From the NCBI GenBank assembly GCA_963833835.1, contig CAWHZI010000014.1, positions 62,001-126,000 on the forward strand: a stretch of 64,000 bases of DNA, in the 5' to 3' direction. This DNA comes from Bog-532 sp963833835 (lineage in GTDB: Bacteria; Actinomycetota; Actinomycetes; Streptosporangiales; Streptosporangiaceae). Below, in pieces: positions 16,286-24,830 of this stretch; position 1 is the stretch's first letter, and each line of letters starts with the position of its first letter. A model generated the notes under the pieces. It saw only the letters and a list, made by a program, of their open reading frames with translations. It did not search any database and was not told where the DNA came from. The translations under genes and the position numbers were made by a program.

Positions 16286-16460
16286 ATTGTCTGAGAAAAG
16301 GCTTTCCTCAACTTTTTTGAACGCATCCGAACAGCTCGATCCTCTCGCGAGCGCAGCGGCCTGCGTCAAGCCCGGCTGCCCTCGTACCCGGGCGCTGGTC
16401 CGCTCGCTTCGGCCTGCCCGCATGCACGTTCCGGTCAATGATGTCTCGGAGAAAACGCAG

Positions 16461-19400
16461 ATGAGATGCACCGCGCGCCGGCTGATCACGGGCTTCGCCG
16501 CGATCGCCGCCGCCAGCCTGACCGTCAGCTTGACCCCACTGGCCGCCCTGCCCGCGCAGGCCGCCCCGACCCGCCCGTCCGCATCGGCGCAGCTCGCCGC
16601 GGCGCAGGCCGCCGCCGTGAAGCAGGCCTCCCAGGCCGCTCAGGCGGGCCAGGCTGCCGCCCCCACCCCCTCGGTCACCACCACCGCGCCGACGCCGACC
16701 GCGCCGGGGGCCAGCAGCGCGCTGGTCCCGCTGCCCGGCCTGCCCACCAACGCCTGTAACAACGCCAGCCTGCCGGCTGATTACGGGACGAACTTCCCGA
16801 CGCCGTCCGACCCCAACGGCTTCGGCTTCGCCAACCAGACCGCGATCGGCTGGACCGGCAACTACTACGCCCCGTTCGAGTACCTGTCCGGGTCGTACTT
16901 CGCCCGCGGGGTACCCGACACCTACAAGCAGGGCAGCACGTCGTACTGCGGCCAGATGTACTCGTTCGGCGCCTACACCTACGGGCTGGCCTCCGGCACG
17001 GCCCCGGCGGCCGGGTCCGTGCACTGGTCGATGGCGAACGGGTACCTGCCCGCCATGATCACCTCGTTCACCCGGAACGACGTGGCCATCTCCATCACCG
17101 ACTTCGCCGACCAGCAGACCATCGGCGGGAGCCCGGTTGAGCTGGTCTACACCCGGATCAGCGTGACCAACCACGGGACGGCCGCGGTGAGCGTGCCGCC
17201 CGGCGCCACCGGCAGCGGGCTGGTCGAGCTGGACACGGCCTCGGCCGACGTCGCGCCGGGCGCGACGGTGAACCACGACTTCGTGGCCCCGGTCGACACC
17301 TTCGGCAGCGGGCAGGCCCTGCCCACGGTGACCGCGGCGACCTCGGCAGGCCCGTCCAACGTGGCCGCCTACGCCGCGGCCTACGCGCACATGGCCCAGT
17401 ACTGGGAGAAGCAGGTCTCGGTCGCGCCGACCCTGTCGCTGCCCAACGTCAGCCTGGCCAACACCAACAACCTGGCCGACCCGGGCACCGCGATCGACAA
17501 CGCCTACAAGGCCGCCTACGTCTACACCCGGATCGTGCAGACGGCCGAGTCCGAGTTCTCCGGGGCCAACAACTACGACTGGCTGCTGAACCACGACGTG
17601 CCCGGCATCCTGGCCAACCGGTTCGAGCTCGGGGACTTCTCCGGTGCGCAGAACCTGCTGCTCACGGCCCGGATCTCGGAAGCGTCCAACTTCAACGAGC
17701 ACGGCGCCAACTGGTACTGGGACGGCCCGTGGCGGACCCCGCTGGCCTGGGCGCAGTACCTGGAGACCACCAACGACACGACGTTCGTCAGCCAGTACTT
17801 CCACGACGACGCGAGCGGGCCCAGCCAGTGGGGGCCGAGCCTGTACACGCTGATGCACACCGACTACCTGGCTCAGCTCAGCGCGACCACCGGGTACCTC
17901 AAGCGGTCCAACGACAACGACTCCGAGGGGACCTGGCTGTTCGACGACGAGACGGCCCTGGCCGGGCTGGCGGCCTACAAGTACATCGCCACCCGGATCG
18001 GCAACACCGCCGAGGCTCAGTGGGCCGACGGCGCCTACACCAGCCTGCTGAACGCGACCAACGCCGGGCTGTCGGCCAACGAGCAGGCCAACAACTTCAG
18101 CTTCCTGCCGTGTGAGGTCAACGTCCCGGTCACCGGCGACCGGTGCAACACGGCCAACGACGCCAACTGGGCCGGGTCGAACCTGTGGGGCCAGAACGTG
18201 TGGGACGTCTTCCTGCAGGGCGGCACGCTCAACGGGGTCCTGGGCGACCCCAGCCAGACCGACAACCTGTACGAGACCGGCTTCGCCCGGCTGGCCGGGA
18301 CCGGGGTCCCGTACCCGTCGTTCGGCGCCTACAGCGGTTACAGCGTCGCACTGAACACCGGCTACGCGGCCGGGTCGCTGTACGGCACCCAGTACCGCAA
18401 CCTGCCGATCACCAGCTACGCCTGGCAGATCGCCACCACCACCGGCGGGCCCAACGCCTGGTGGGAGGCCAACGGCAGCGCCCCGGACCCGAGCAACCCG
18501 TGGGCCGGCAGCCACGCCGCCCCGCAGTTCGGCGCGGTGCCCTACGTCTGGCCGATGGCCGGGCAGACGCAGACCCTGCTCCAGTCGCTGATCGCCACCG
18601 GGCTGGTCTCCAGCGCCGGCTCCGGCGGCGGCTACAGCTACAAGACCGCCCTGTACGTCGGCCGCGGGGTGCCGGACGCCTGGATCACTCCGGGCCAGAC
18701 GATCTCGGTCGGCAACCTGACCTCGGCCTACAACGAGGCCAGCGGCAAACGGTCGACCTATGGCGTGAAGATCAGCACCAGCCAGGTGCTGGGCCAGAAG
18801 GTGGTCACGGTAGGGCTCAGCGGTCAGCTGCCCGGGACCGACATCCAGGTCCAGCTGCCTGCGTTGGCGGACGAGGGCGTGGCCGGGGTCGTGGGCGGCA
18901 AGTACGACGCCAGCACCCACACCGTCACCGTGAACCCGGGCCTGCGGACCGCCGCGATCGTGCTGGGTCACTCGGCCAAGCCCACGGTCAGCGTGTCGGT
19001 GGCCAGCACCGTTCCTGGCACGCACAGCCAGCCGGCGCTGACCGATGGCACCCAGACCACGGCCACCGCCACCATCACCAATCCCGGGGATGTCGCCATC
19101 AGCAACGTGAAGGCGGCGCTGCAGGTGCCATCGGGCTGGACGGCCACGGTGGCCGGCTCGGCCAGCACGTCGCTGGGGACGCTCAAGGCCGGCCAGAGCA
19201 AGACCGTGACCTGGGACGTCACTCCCCCGGCGAACGCATCGGGCGGTTACGGGCTCGTGGTCAACGCGAGCTACAGCGCACCGGACAACGCATCGGGCAC
19301 GGTCAGCGGCGAGCAGTGGGTGACCACCCAGAAACCGCTGCCGCTGCCACCTGGGTCGACCGACCTGGCCCTGACCGCCACGGCGTCGGCGTCGTACAGC

Positions 19401-19796
19401 TCGCCGTGGACCACGGTGTCAGCCGTCAACAACGGCATCTACCCCATCCAGTCCAGCGACGACAACGACCTGACCCCGTACTGGGGCACCTGGCCGGAGA
19501 CCGGCCAGCAGTGGGTCGAGCTGGACTGGGCCTCGCCGATCACCACGACCGGCAGCCAGGTGTACTTCGCGGATGACGGCGGCGGCGTCCAGTTGCCAGC
19601 GTCGTGGCAGGTCCAGTACTGGAACGGGACCGACTGGGTCGCGGTAGCCAACCCGTCCAGTTACCCGGCCGCGGACAACACGTTCAACGACGTCACCTAC
19701 GACTCCGTCACCACCACCAAACTCCGGGTCCTCATGGCCAGCGGCGCTGGCTCCGTGGGCATGATCCAGTGGATCGTGGATAGTCCCAGCAGTTAG
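16461..19796 (+). CDS. Secreted multidomain glycoside hydrolase
   Basis: A 1111-residue exported protein. Residues 1-40 form a signal peptide (MRCTARRLITGFAAIAAASL, cleavage after PAQAA). A beta-rich region is followed by an alpha-helical catalytic region (about 310-720) whose pattern (NWYWDGPWRTPLAW, GTWLFDDETALAGLAAYKY, WGQNVWDVFLQGG, ALNTGYAAGSLYG) suggests an (alpha/alpha)6-barrel glycosidase. Around 845-960 there is a NEW3-like beta domain (TATITNPGDVAISNVKAAL), and the C-terminal 150 residues look like a discoidin/F5-8C-type carbohydrate-binding module (NNGIYP...DWASPITT..QVYFADDG). The exact family and substrate cannot be told from sequence alone; a plant-polysaccharide target would fit the arabinose genes nearby. 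The ATG follows CTCGGAGAAAACGCAG. Confidence 0.8.
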   Translation: MRCTARRLITGFAAIAAASLTVSLTPLAALPAQAAPTRPSASAQLAAAQAAAVKQASQAAQAGQAAAPTPSVTTTAPTPTAPGASSALVPLPGLPTNACNNASLPADYGTNFPTPSDPNGFGFANQTAIGWTGNYYAPFEYLSGSYFARGVPDTYKQGSTSYCGQMYSFGAYTYGLASGTAPAAGSVHWSMANGYLPAMITSFTRNDVAISITDFADQQTIGGSPVELVYTRISVTNHGTAAVSVPPGATGSGLVELDTASADVAPGATVNHDFVAPVDTFGSGQALPTVTAATSAGPSNVAAYAAAYAHMAQYWEKQVSVAPTLSLPNVSLANTNNLADPGTAIDNAYKAAYVYTRIVQTAESEFSGANNYDWLLNHDVPGILANRFELGDFSGAQNLLLTARISEASNFNEHGANWYWDGPWRTPLAWAQYLETTNDTTFVSQYFHDDASGPSQWGPSLYTLMHTDYLAQLSATTGYLKRSNDNDSEGTWLFDDETALAGLAAYKYIATRIGNTAEAQWADGAYTSLLNATNAGLSANEQANNFSFLPCEVNVPVTGDRCNTANDANWAGSNLWGQNVWDVFLQGGTLNGVLGDPSQTDNLYETGFARLAGTGVPYPSFGAYSGYSVALNTGYAAGSLYGTQYRNLPITSYAWQIATTTGGPNAWWEANGSAPDPSNPWAGSHAAPQFGAVPYVWPMAGQTQTLLQSLIATGLVSSAGSGGGYSYKTALYVGRGVPDAWITPGQTISVGNLTSAYNEASGKRSTYGVKISTSQVLGQKVVTVGLSGQLPGTDIQVQLPALADEGVAGVVGGKYDASTHTVTVNPGLRTAAIVLGHSAKPTVSVSVASTVPGTHSQPALTDGTQTTATATITNPGDVAISNVKAALQVPSGWTATVAGSASTSLGTLKAGQSKTVTWDVTPPANASGGYGLVVNASYSAPDNASGTVSGEQWVTTQKPLPLPPGSTDLALTATASASYSSPWTTVSAVNNGIYPIQSSDDNDLTPYWGTWPETGQQWVELDWASPITTTGSQVYFADDGGGVQLPASWQVQYWNGTDWVAVANPSSYPAADNTFNDVTYDSVTTTKLRVLMASGAGSVGMIQWIVDSPSS

Positions 19797-19825
19797 GTTC
19801 GCGGCGCCTTCGGCGCCTGACCTGG

Positions 19826-19860
19826 GCAGGGCTTCCCGCACGGTGTGCGGGAAGCCCTGC
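19826..19860 (+). terminator. Strong hairpin after the glycoside hydrolase
   Basis: Arms 19826-19841 and 19845-19860 are exact 16-bp complements around GGT. A smaller hairpin GGCGCC-TTC-GGCGCC precedes it at about 19803-19817. There is no long T tract, as is common in actinobacteria. The stretch 19861-20036 holds no convincing gene. Confidence 0.6.
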
Positions 19861-19998
19861 TCGCATCAGTGGTGCTACGCAGCGGAGCGAGCCAGCCGGG
19901 CGAGCCAGCCGGGCGAGCGGAAAACCAGTTGTGCCGCGGCGCTGCCGTGTGGCAGGTTCACTGCACGGTCACCGCACGGTCGCTGACCGCAGGAAGCA

Positions 19999-20073
19999 CC
20001 CGGCTGAGCCGGGTCGAGCGAAAGGAGACGGACCTCGTGTCTACGCCTGTCGCGGGCGGGTTCTCGTCCGCCC
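19999..20073 (+). promoter_or_regulatory. Structured leader before the RIO kinase gene
   Basis: Two hairpins flank a ribosome binding site: ACCCGGC-TGA-GCCGGGT (19999-20015) and GGGCGG...CCGCCC (20054-20073), the latter followed by TTTCTGCTTTCTT. A strong AAAGGAG (20021-20027) and GTG (20037) start a short frame running through the second hairpin. The arrangement resembles a leader-peptide attenuator, but no regulatory signal is known. Confidence 0.4.
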
Positions 20074-20156
20074 TTTCTGCTTTCTTCCTGAGGAGCTTCT
20101 CCCGTGCGCGATGTGCCGCACTCGTACGAGTACAACCGGGAGCGCCGCCGCGATAA
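20037..20156 (+). CDS. Possible 39-residue leader peptide
   Basis: GTG 20037 stands 9 bases after AAAGGAG and opens a frame to 20156, overlapping the RIO kinase start in another frame. The peptide (VSTPVAGGFSSALSAFFLRS...) has a hydrophobic middle. The frame crosses a terminator-like hairpin. It may be a leader peptide whose translation influences the kinase gene; it may also be chance. Confidence 0.35.
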   Translation: MSTPVAGGFSSALSAFFLRSFSRARCAALVRVQPGAPPR

Positions 20157-21039
20157 GCGGCGCTTCGACGACGAACTACTTTTCCAAAAGCGTCACCGGC
20201 ATGCCCGCCGGCTGCCACCCGTGGACGTCAGCGACGCCACCGACGGCCTGCCCGAAGGCGACCGCTGGTCGACCTGGGACGAGCCCGACGCCGGCGAGCG
20301 CGGGCCGGAGCCCTACCCGGACTGGCTGGTCACGGAGCTGGCCGCGGTCGACACCGAGCTCGGCATCCTGAAGACCGGCAAGGAAGCCGACGTCTTCCTG
20401 GTGCGCCGGGGCGTGCCGCAGACCGGGCCGTCCTGCCTGCTGGCGGCCAAGCGGTACCGGGACGCCGGGCACCGGATGTTCCACCGCGACAGCGGCTACG
20501 TGGAAGGCCGGCGGGTCCGGGAGTCCCGGACCAACCGGGCCATGGCGGGCCGGACCGCGTTCGGCCGGGAGGCTCTGGCCGGGCAGTGGGCCGGGGCCGA
20601 GTTCGGGGCGCTGGTCCAGCTGTTCCTGGCGGGCGTCCCGGTCCCCTATCCAGTGTCCGTGGTCGGGACCGAGGTGCTGCTGGAGTTCATCGGTGAAGCT
20701 GACGGCACGGGCGCACCGCGGCTGGCCGAGCTGCGCCCGGCCGGTTCCCTGCTGGCCGCACTGTGGGATCAACTGGTCGACGCCGTGGTCACGCTGGCCC
20801 GGCACGGCCTGGCCCACGGCGACCTGTCGGCCTACAACCTCCTGGTACACGGCGACCGGCTGGTGATGATCGACCTGCCGCAGGTGGTCGACGTCATCGC
20901 CAACCCGCAGGGGGCCCGCTACCTGGAGCGCGACGCCGACAACGTCGCGGCCTGGTTCACCGCCCGCGGCCTGACCGGCGTCGATCCGCGACCAGAGGAG
21001 CTGGGGGCGCTGCTACGTTACGAGGCCCGCCTCGACTAG
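20104..21039 (+). CDS. RIO-type serine protein kinase
   Basis: A 311-residue atypical protein kinase of the RIO1-like branch found in actinobacteria. A basic N-terminus (YNRERRRDKRRFDDE) is followed by the nucleotide-binding segment ILKTGKEADVFLVRRG near residue 88, the family's KRYR...MFHRDSGY block, the catalytic loop HGLAHGDLSAYNLL near 238 and the metal-binding MIDLPQVVD near 255. In eukaryotes and archaea RIO kinases act in ribosome maturation; the bacterial role is not established. GTG 20104 follows GAGGAGC. It is alone, convergent with the ABC genes, and preceded by a structured leader. Confidence 0.87.
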   Translation: MRDVPHSYEYNRERRRDKRRFDDELLFQKRHRHARRLPPVDVSDATDGLPEGDRWSTWDEPDAGERGPEPYPDWLVTELAAVDTELGILKTGKEADVFLVRRGVPQTGPSCLLAAKRYRDAGHRMFHRDSGYVEGRRVRESRTNRAMAGRTAFGREALAGQWAGAEFGALVQLFLAGVPVPYPVSVVGTEVLLEFIGEADGTGAPRLAELRPAGSLLAALWDQLVDAVVTLARHGLAHGDLSAYNLLVHGDRLVMIDLPQVVDVIANPQGARYLERDADNVAAWFTARGLTGVDPRPEELGALLRYEARLD

Positions 21040-21088
21040 GCGCCCACCGGTGCTGGGGCCCAGACAGCCTGAGGTGCCTTCGTGGAAG

Positions 21089-21146
21089 GTGCCCGATGGC
21101 GCCATCGGGCACACCATGGGGTGCCCTTTGGCGCCATCGAGCACCC
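21089..21146. terminator. Compound palindrome between convergent genes
   Basis: A perfect 24-bp palindrome (21089-21112, arms GTGCCCGATGGC and GCCATCGGGCAC) is followed by GTGCCCTTTGGCGCCATCG, identical to 19 bases in the palindrome at 7647-7696. It lies between the RIO kinase and the ABC ATPase, both reading toward it, so a bidirectional terminator is likely. Confidence 0.65.
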
Positions 21147-21159
21147 TGCGGCCGGGGCG

Positions 21160-22062
21160 TCAGTGGTCGGAGAAGTCCACGACGTCGCTGGTGTCGGTGA
21201 GGTCAGCCGAGTCGGCGTCGGCCGCTGCCGCCTCGGCCGCTACGGCCGCGGCTCGGGCCGCCGCCGCCGCGGCTTCAGCGGCCTCGGCGGCGGCCTTGGC
21301 CTCGGCTAGCTTGGCCGCGGCCGCCTTGGCCACCTCGGTCTTGGGCCCGGCGGCGGCGTTCGCGTTGCTGGCGGTCCTGCGGCCGGTGGACTTGAGGGTG
21401 AGGCGGCCGTTGCGCATGGTGCCGATGCGCTGGGCCCGCCTGGCCACCACCGAGTCGTGGGTCACCACGACCACGGTGAGACCGTATTCCAGCCAGAATT
21501 TTTCCAGCAGGGTCATGATCTCGCCGCGGGTGTCTTCGTCGAGGTTGCCGGTGGGCTCGTCGGCCAGCAGCACCTTGGGCTCCTTGACCAGGGCCCGGGC
21601 CAGCGCGACCCGCTGCTGCTGGCCACCGGACAGCTCCGACGGGAGGTGCTTGGCCCGGTCACCGAGGCCGACGTCCTCCAGGGCCTTGCGCGCGCGGGCG
21701 TTGCGGTCGTGGCCGTGAATACCCAGCGGCACCAGGGCGGTCTCCACGTTTTCCTGGGCCGACAAGGTGGGGATCAGGTTGAACGTCTGGAACACGAACC
21801 CGATCGAGGCGGCCCGGACCTGGGTCAGGTGGACCTCCCGCATCTGGGCCAGGTCCTGGCCGTCGAAGTCGATCACCCCGGCGGTGGGCCGGTCCAGGCC
21901 GCCCAGGAGCTGCAGCAGAGTGGACTTGCCGTGGCCGGTGGGGCCCTGGATCGACAGCCAGTCCCGATCCTCGATCACCAGGTCGACGCCACGCAGCGCG
22001 TGAACAGTGTCCCGGCCCTTCTGGTAGTCCTTGGTCACGCCGCTGAGCTTGTACATCGTCAT
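21160..22062 (-). CDS. ABC transporter ATP-binding protein (MacB/LolD type)
   Basis: A 300-residue ATPase. Walker A is GPTGHGKSTLLQLLGG near residue 40, the signature LSGGQQQRVALARAL near 143 and Walker B VLLADEPTGNLDE near 163, all intact. The LolD/MacB-like subfamily is indicated by the GLDRPTAG and FNLIPTLSAQENVE segments. The last 80 residues are an alanine-rich tail (AKAAAEAAEAAAAAARAAAV) ending in an acidic DTSDVVDFSDH, which is not part of the usual fold. ATG 22062 overlaps the stop of the permease gene by four bases. With the permease it forms an export or mechanotransmission complex of type VII ABC fold; the substrate is unknown. Confidence 0.9.
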   Translation of the reverse strand: MTMYKLSGVTKDYQKGRDTVHALRGVDLVIEDRDWLSIQGPTGHGKSTLLQLLGGLDRPTAGVIDFDGQDLAQMREVHLTQVRAASIGFVFQTFNLIPTLSAQENVETALVPLGIHGHDRNARARKALEDVGLGDRAKHLPSELSGGQQQRVALARALVKEPKVLLADEPTGNLDEDTRGEIMTLLEKFWLEYGLTVVVVTHDSVVARRAQRIGTMRNGRLTLKSTGRRTASNANAAAGPKTEVAKAAAAKLAEAKAAAEAAEAAAAAARAAAVAAEAAAADADSADLTDTSDVVDFSDH

Positions 22063-23621
22063 GCCACCTTCGCGAGAGCCGCGGCCGGGCGCAGCCGCGC
22101 TGCCCGCCAGCCGCCGAACGATCCGGCGATCACACCACCGGCGATGGCCAGGACCACCGCGAGGATGACGATGCCGATGGTCACGGGCGCGGTCAGGTGC
22201 ACTGCCACGGTGTGCGCAGCGGCCGGGTTCGCGCGCCGGAAGCCGCCGAAGCCACCGCCCGCCCCACCTGCGCCGCGCGTGCCGGTCCCGCCGCCTCCGG
22301 CACCGCCGAAGCCACCGCCCGCGCCGGCTCCGCCCGCGGTGAACTGCCGGGCCCCGCCCGGGGTGGCCGTGCCAGTCGTGGTGCTGCCCACCGAGGCCTT
22401 CAGCGGCGGCGCGAGCTTGTTGACCAGCTGGGTGCCGGCCAGGCCGAGGATCACCCCGAGGACGGCGCCGATCACGCCGACCGCGATCGACTCCCCCATC
22501 ACCTGGCCGACGATGCGGCGGCTACGCCAGCCGAGGGCCTTGAGCGTGCCGAACTCCCGCACCCGGCGGGACACCGCGGCCATGGTGAGCAGGCTGGCCA
22601 GCAGGAACGCCGCGATCAGGACCGCGATGGCCAGCCACTTGCCCAGGTTGTTGGCCAGGCTGGAGGTGCTGGCCAGGGAGCCGGTCACCTCGTTGGCCAG
22701 GTCGGAGGAGTTGGTCACGGTGGACGACGGCACTGCGCTGGAGATCTCCTTGGACACCGCGGTCACGTTGGACGCGCTGGTGGAGGAGACGTAGATCGTG
22801 TTGACGTCGTTCTTCATGCTGGCCAGGGCCTGGGCCCGGGCCAGCGGGATGTAGCTGTCCGTGCTGCTCTGGGCGGACGGCGTGGTCACGATCCCGATGA
22901 CCTTGAAGCTGGTCTTGGCCACGGTGATCGTAGAGCCGACCGTCAGCTTGTTCGAGGTCGCGTAGTTGGAGTCGAGCACGGCCACGTTGGCGCTGGCGTC
23001 GGCCGAGGTGAACGTCCGGCCCGAGGCCAGCTTGCCCGAGCTGAGCGGGCCGAGCTCGCCGTTGCTGATGTCCACGCCGTCGACGGTGAACGAACTGGGC
23101 GTGAACGAGCCGGCGAAGCCGCCGCCGCCCCCTCCGGTGCCGCCGCCAGCGCCAGCGCCGCCGAAGCCGCCCGTCCCAGAACCGGAGCCCGAGCTGTTGA
23201 TGGCCGGGATCTTGCCGGTGATCTTGGTGTCGGTCAGCGTGAGGCCGCCGGCCGCCGCCGCGACGCCCTTCAGCTTCGACACCGTGGTCACCGAGGTCGA
23301 GGCGATCGAGCCGAGGCCCGTGCCGCGCAGCGTGTCGACGTCGATGGTGGTGCCGGCCGCGGGCCGGGTGCGGGTGCCGGTCTGGCCACGGAAGCCGAAC
23401 GCCCCCGTGCCGCCGGTACCGGCGGTGGGCGTCTTGGTGACGGTGATGTCGGTGCCCGCGCCGTACAGCGAGTGCAGCACGCTGGCTTGCGCGTTCTTAA
23501 CGCCGGACGACACAGACGTCACGACGATCACCAGGCCAATGCCGAGGGCCAGGCCTACGGCGATAATTATGGCCTGGCGCATCCGCCGGCGAAGCTCACG
23601 CCGGAGATAGGTCAGGAACAT
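22059..23621 (-). CDS. ABC transporter permease (MacB/FtsX type) with glycine-rich inserts
   Basis: A 520-residue permease. The first TM segment (residues about 14-36, IIIAVGLALGIGLVIVVTSV) is followed by a large extracytoplasmic MacB-like domain and three C-terminal TM segments, including the FtsX-type GTLKALGWRSRRIVGQVMGES motif. Two runs of Gly with Ala/Phe/Thr are unusual: one in the external domain near residue 155-185 and one between the TM segments near residue 435-470. ATG 23621 follows GTAGGAGTGG; an earlier in-frame start lacks a ribosome binding site. It is followed by the ATPase with a four-base overlap. Confidence 0.87.
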   Translation of the reverse strand: MFLTYLRRELRRRMRQAIIIAVGLALGIGLVIVVTSVSSGVKNAQASVLHSLYGAGTDITVTKTPTAGTGGTGAFGFRGQTGTRTRPAAGTTIDVDTLRGTGLGSIASTSVTTVSKLKGVAAAAGGLTLTDTKITGKIPAINSSGSGSGTGGFGGAGAGGGTGGGGGGFAGSFTPSSFTVDGVDISNGELGPLSSGKLASGRTFTSADASANVAVLDSNYATSNKLTVGSTITVAKTSFKVIGIVTTPSAQSSTDSYIPLARAQALASMKNDVNTIYVSSTSASNVTAVSKEISSAVPSSTVTNSSDLANEVTGSLASTSSLANNLGKWLAIAVLIAAFLLASLLTMAAVSRRVREFGTLKALGWRSRRIVGQVMGESIAVGVIGAVLGVILGLAGTQLVNKLAPPLKASVGSTTTGTATPGGARQFTAGGAGAGGGFGGAGGGGTGTRGAGGAGGGFGGFRRANPAAAHTVAVHLTAPVTIGIVILAVVLAIAGGVIAGSFGGWRAARLRPAAALAKVA

Positions 23622-23762
23622 CGGGGGGCCACTCCTACGGGAAGCTGCGCGGCGAAGGCGCACAGATCGACTCAGATAGTGGCGGTCGTTCCTGAACGGA
23701 ACTTAAGGGTGAACTCTGCGGAGTCCGTGATCTAGGACACGAATTGATAATGACGCGAAACA

Positions 23763-23787
23763 CCCGGGTGCGCACAGCGCGCCCGGG
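23763..23787 (-). terminator. Hairpin after the hopanoid operon
   Basis: An 11-bp stem (23763-23773 with 23777-23787, one G-T wobble) around ACA lies just past the hpnH stop on the minus strand and is followed there by TGTTTCG. It probably ends the hopanoid transcript. Confidence 0.5.
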
Positions 23788-23825
23788 CGTTCAGCGACAG
23801 CGTAAGGAGCTAGTAAGCGAGAGGG

Positions 23826-24830
23826 TCAGATGCCGCGCGCGGCCCGGATCGTCTCCTTGAGCGAGCCCATGGTGGCCAGCACGGCCGACGGCTCGTAGCC
23901 GCAGTGCGCCATGCAGTTGGCGCAGCGCGGGTCCTTGCCCCGGCCGAACTTCTCCCACTCGGTGGTCTCGATCAGTTCCTTGTAGGTCTTCACGTAGCCG
24001 TCGGCCATCAGGTAGCAGGGCTTCTGCCAGCCGAGCAGCGAGTAGGACGGGATGCCCCAGGCGGTGCACTCGAACTCCTGCTTGCCCTCGAGGAAGTCGA
24101 GGAACAGCGGGGTGTGGTTCAGCCGCCACTTCTTGCGCCGGCCGTCCGCGAACGCCTTGCGGAACAGCTCCCGGGTCTCGGTCACGCCGAGGAAGTGGTC
24201 CTGGTCCGGCGCCTTCTCGTAGGCGTAGGCCGGCGAGATCTGCATCTCGTCGATCTCAAGGTCGTCGTTGAGGAAGTTCAGCACGTCGATGATGGTCTGC
24301 GGCGTGTCGGTGTTGAAGAAGGTGGTGTTGGTGTTGACCTTGAAGCCCTTGGACTGGGCCAGCTTGATGGCCGCGACGGCCTGGTCGAACACGCCTTCCT
24401 TGGACACCGACTCGTCGTGCCGCTCCTGCAGGCCGTCGATGTGCACGACGAACGCGAAGTAGGGCGACGGCTTGAACTTGTCGATGTGCTTGGGCAGCAG
24501 GACCGCGTTCGTGCACAGGAACACGAACTTCTTCCGGGCCAGCAGCTGCCGGACGATCTCATCGATCTGCGGGTGCATCAGCGGCTCGCCGCCGGCGATC
24601 GACACCATCGGCGCGCCGCACTCCTCGACGGCCTCGATGGCCTGCTCGACCGGCATCCGCTGCTTCAGCACGGTGTGCGGCTGCTGGATCTTGCCGCAGC
24701 CCGCGCACTTGAGGTTGCACGCGAACAGGGGCTCCAGCTCCACGATCAGCGGGAACTTCTTGTTCCTGGTGATCTTCTGTTTGGCCAGATATCCACCAAT
24801 GCGCAGGCTCTGGCGCATGGAAACGCTCAT
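23826..24830 (-). CDS. hpnH: Radical SAM adenosylhopane synthase HpnH
   Basis: A 334-residue radical SAM enzyme that adds a 5-prime-deoxyadenosyl group to diploptene, giving adenosylhopane, the first step of extended (C35) hopanoids. The [4Fe-4S]/SAM motif is CNLKCAGC (CX3CX2C) near residue 38, followed by VSIAGGEPLMHPQ. The C-terminal CANCMAHCGYEPSAV cysteines and the WGIPSYSLLGWQKPCYLM segment are typical of HpnH. The ATG follows the stop of the hpnG-ispH gene with no gap. It is the last gene of the hopanoid operon in this window. Confidence 0.95.
   Translation of the reverse strand: MSVSMRQSLRIGGYLAKQKITRNKKFPLIVELEPLFACNLKCAGCGKIQQPHTVLKQRMPVEQAIEAVEECGAPMVSIAGGEPLMHPQIDEIVRQLLARKKFVFLCTNAVLLPKHIDKFKPSPYFAFVVHIDGLQERHDESVSKEGVFDQAVAAIKLAQSKGFKVNTNTTFFNTDTPQTIIDVLNFLNDDLEIDEMQISPAYAYEKAPDQDHFLGVTETRELFRKAFADGRRKKWRLNHTPLFLDFLEGKQEFECTAWGIPSYSLLGWQKPCYLMADGYVKTYKELIETTEWEKFGRGKDPRCANCMAHCGYEPSAVLATMGSLKETIRAARGI

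Noticed and set aside
16308..19025. 905-residue minus-strand ORF antisense to the glycoside hydrolase
   Set aside because: High-GC third-position bias leaves long antisense frames open; the translation (RGHRGQGLPAAEGVDRG-like) has no domain pattern, whereas the plus-strand product has signal peptide and domains.
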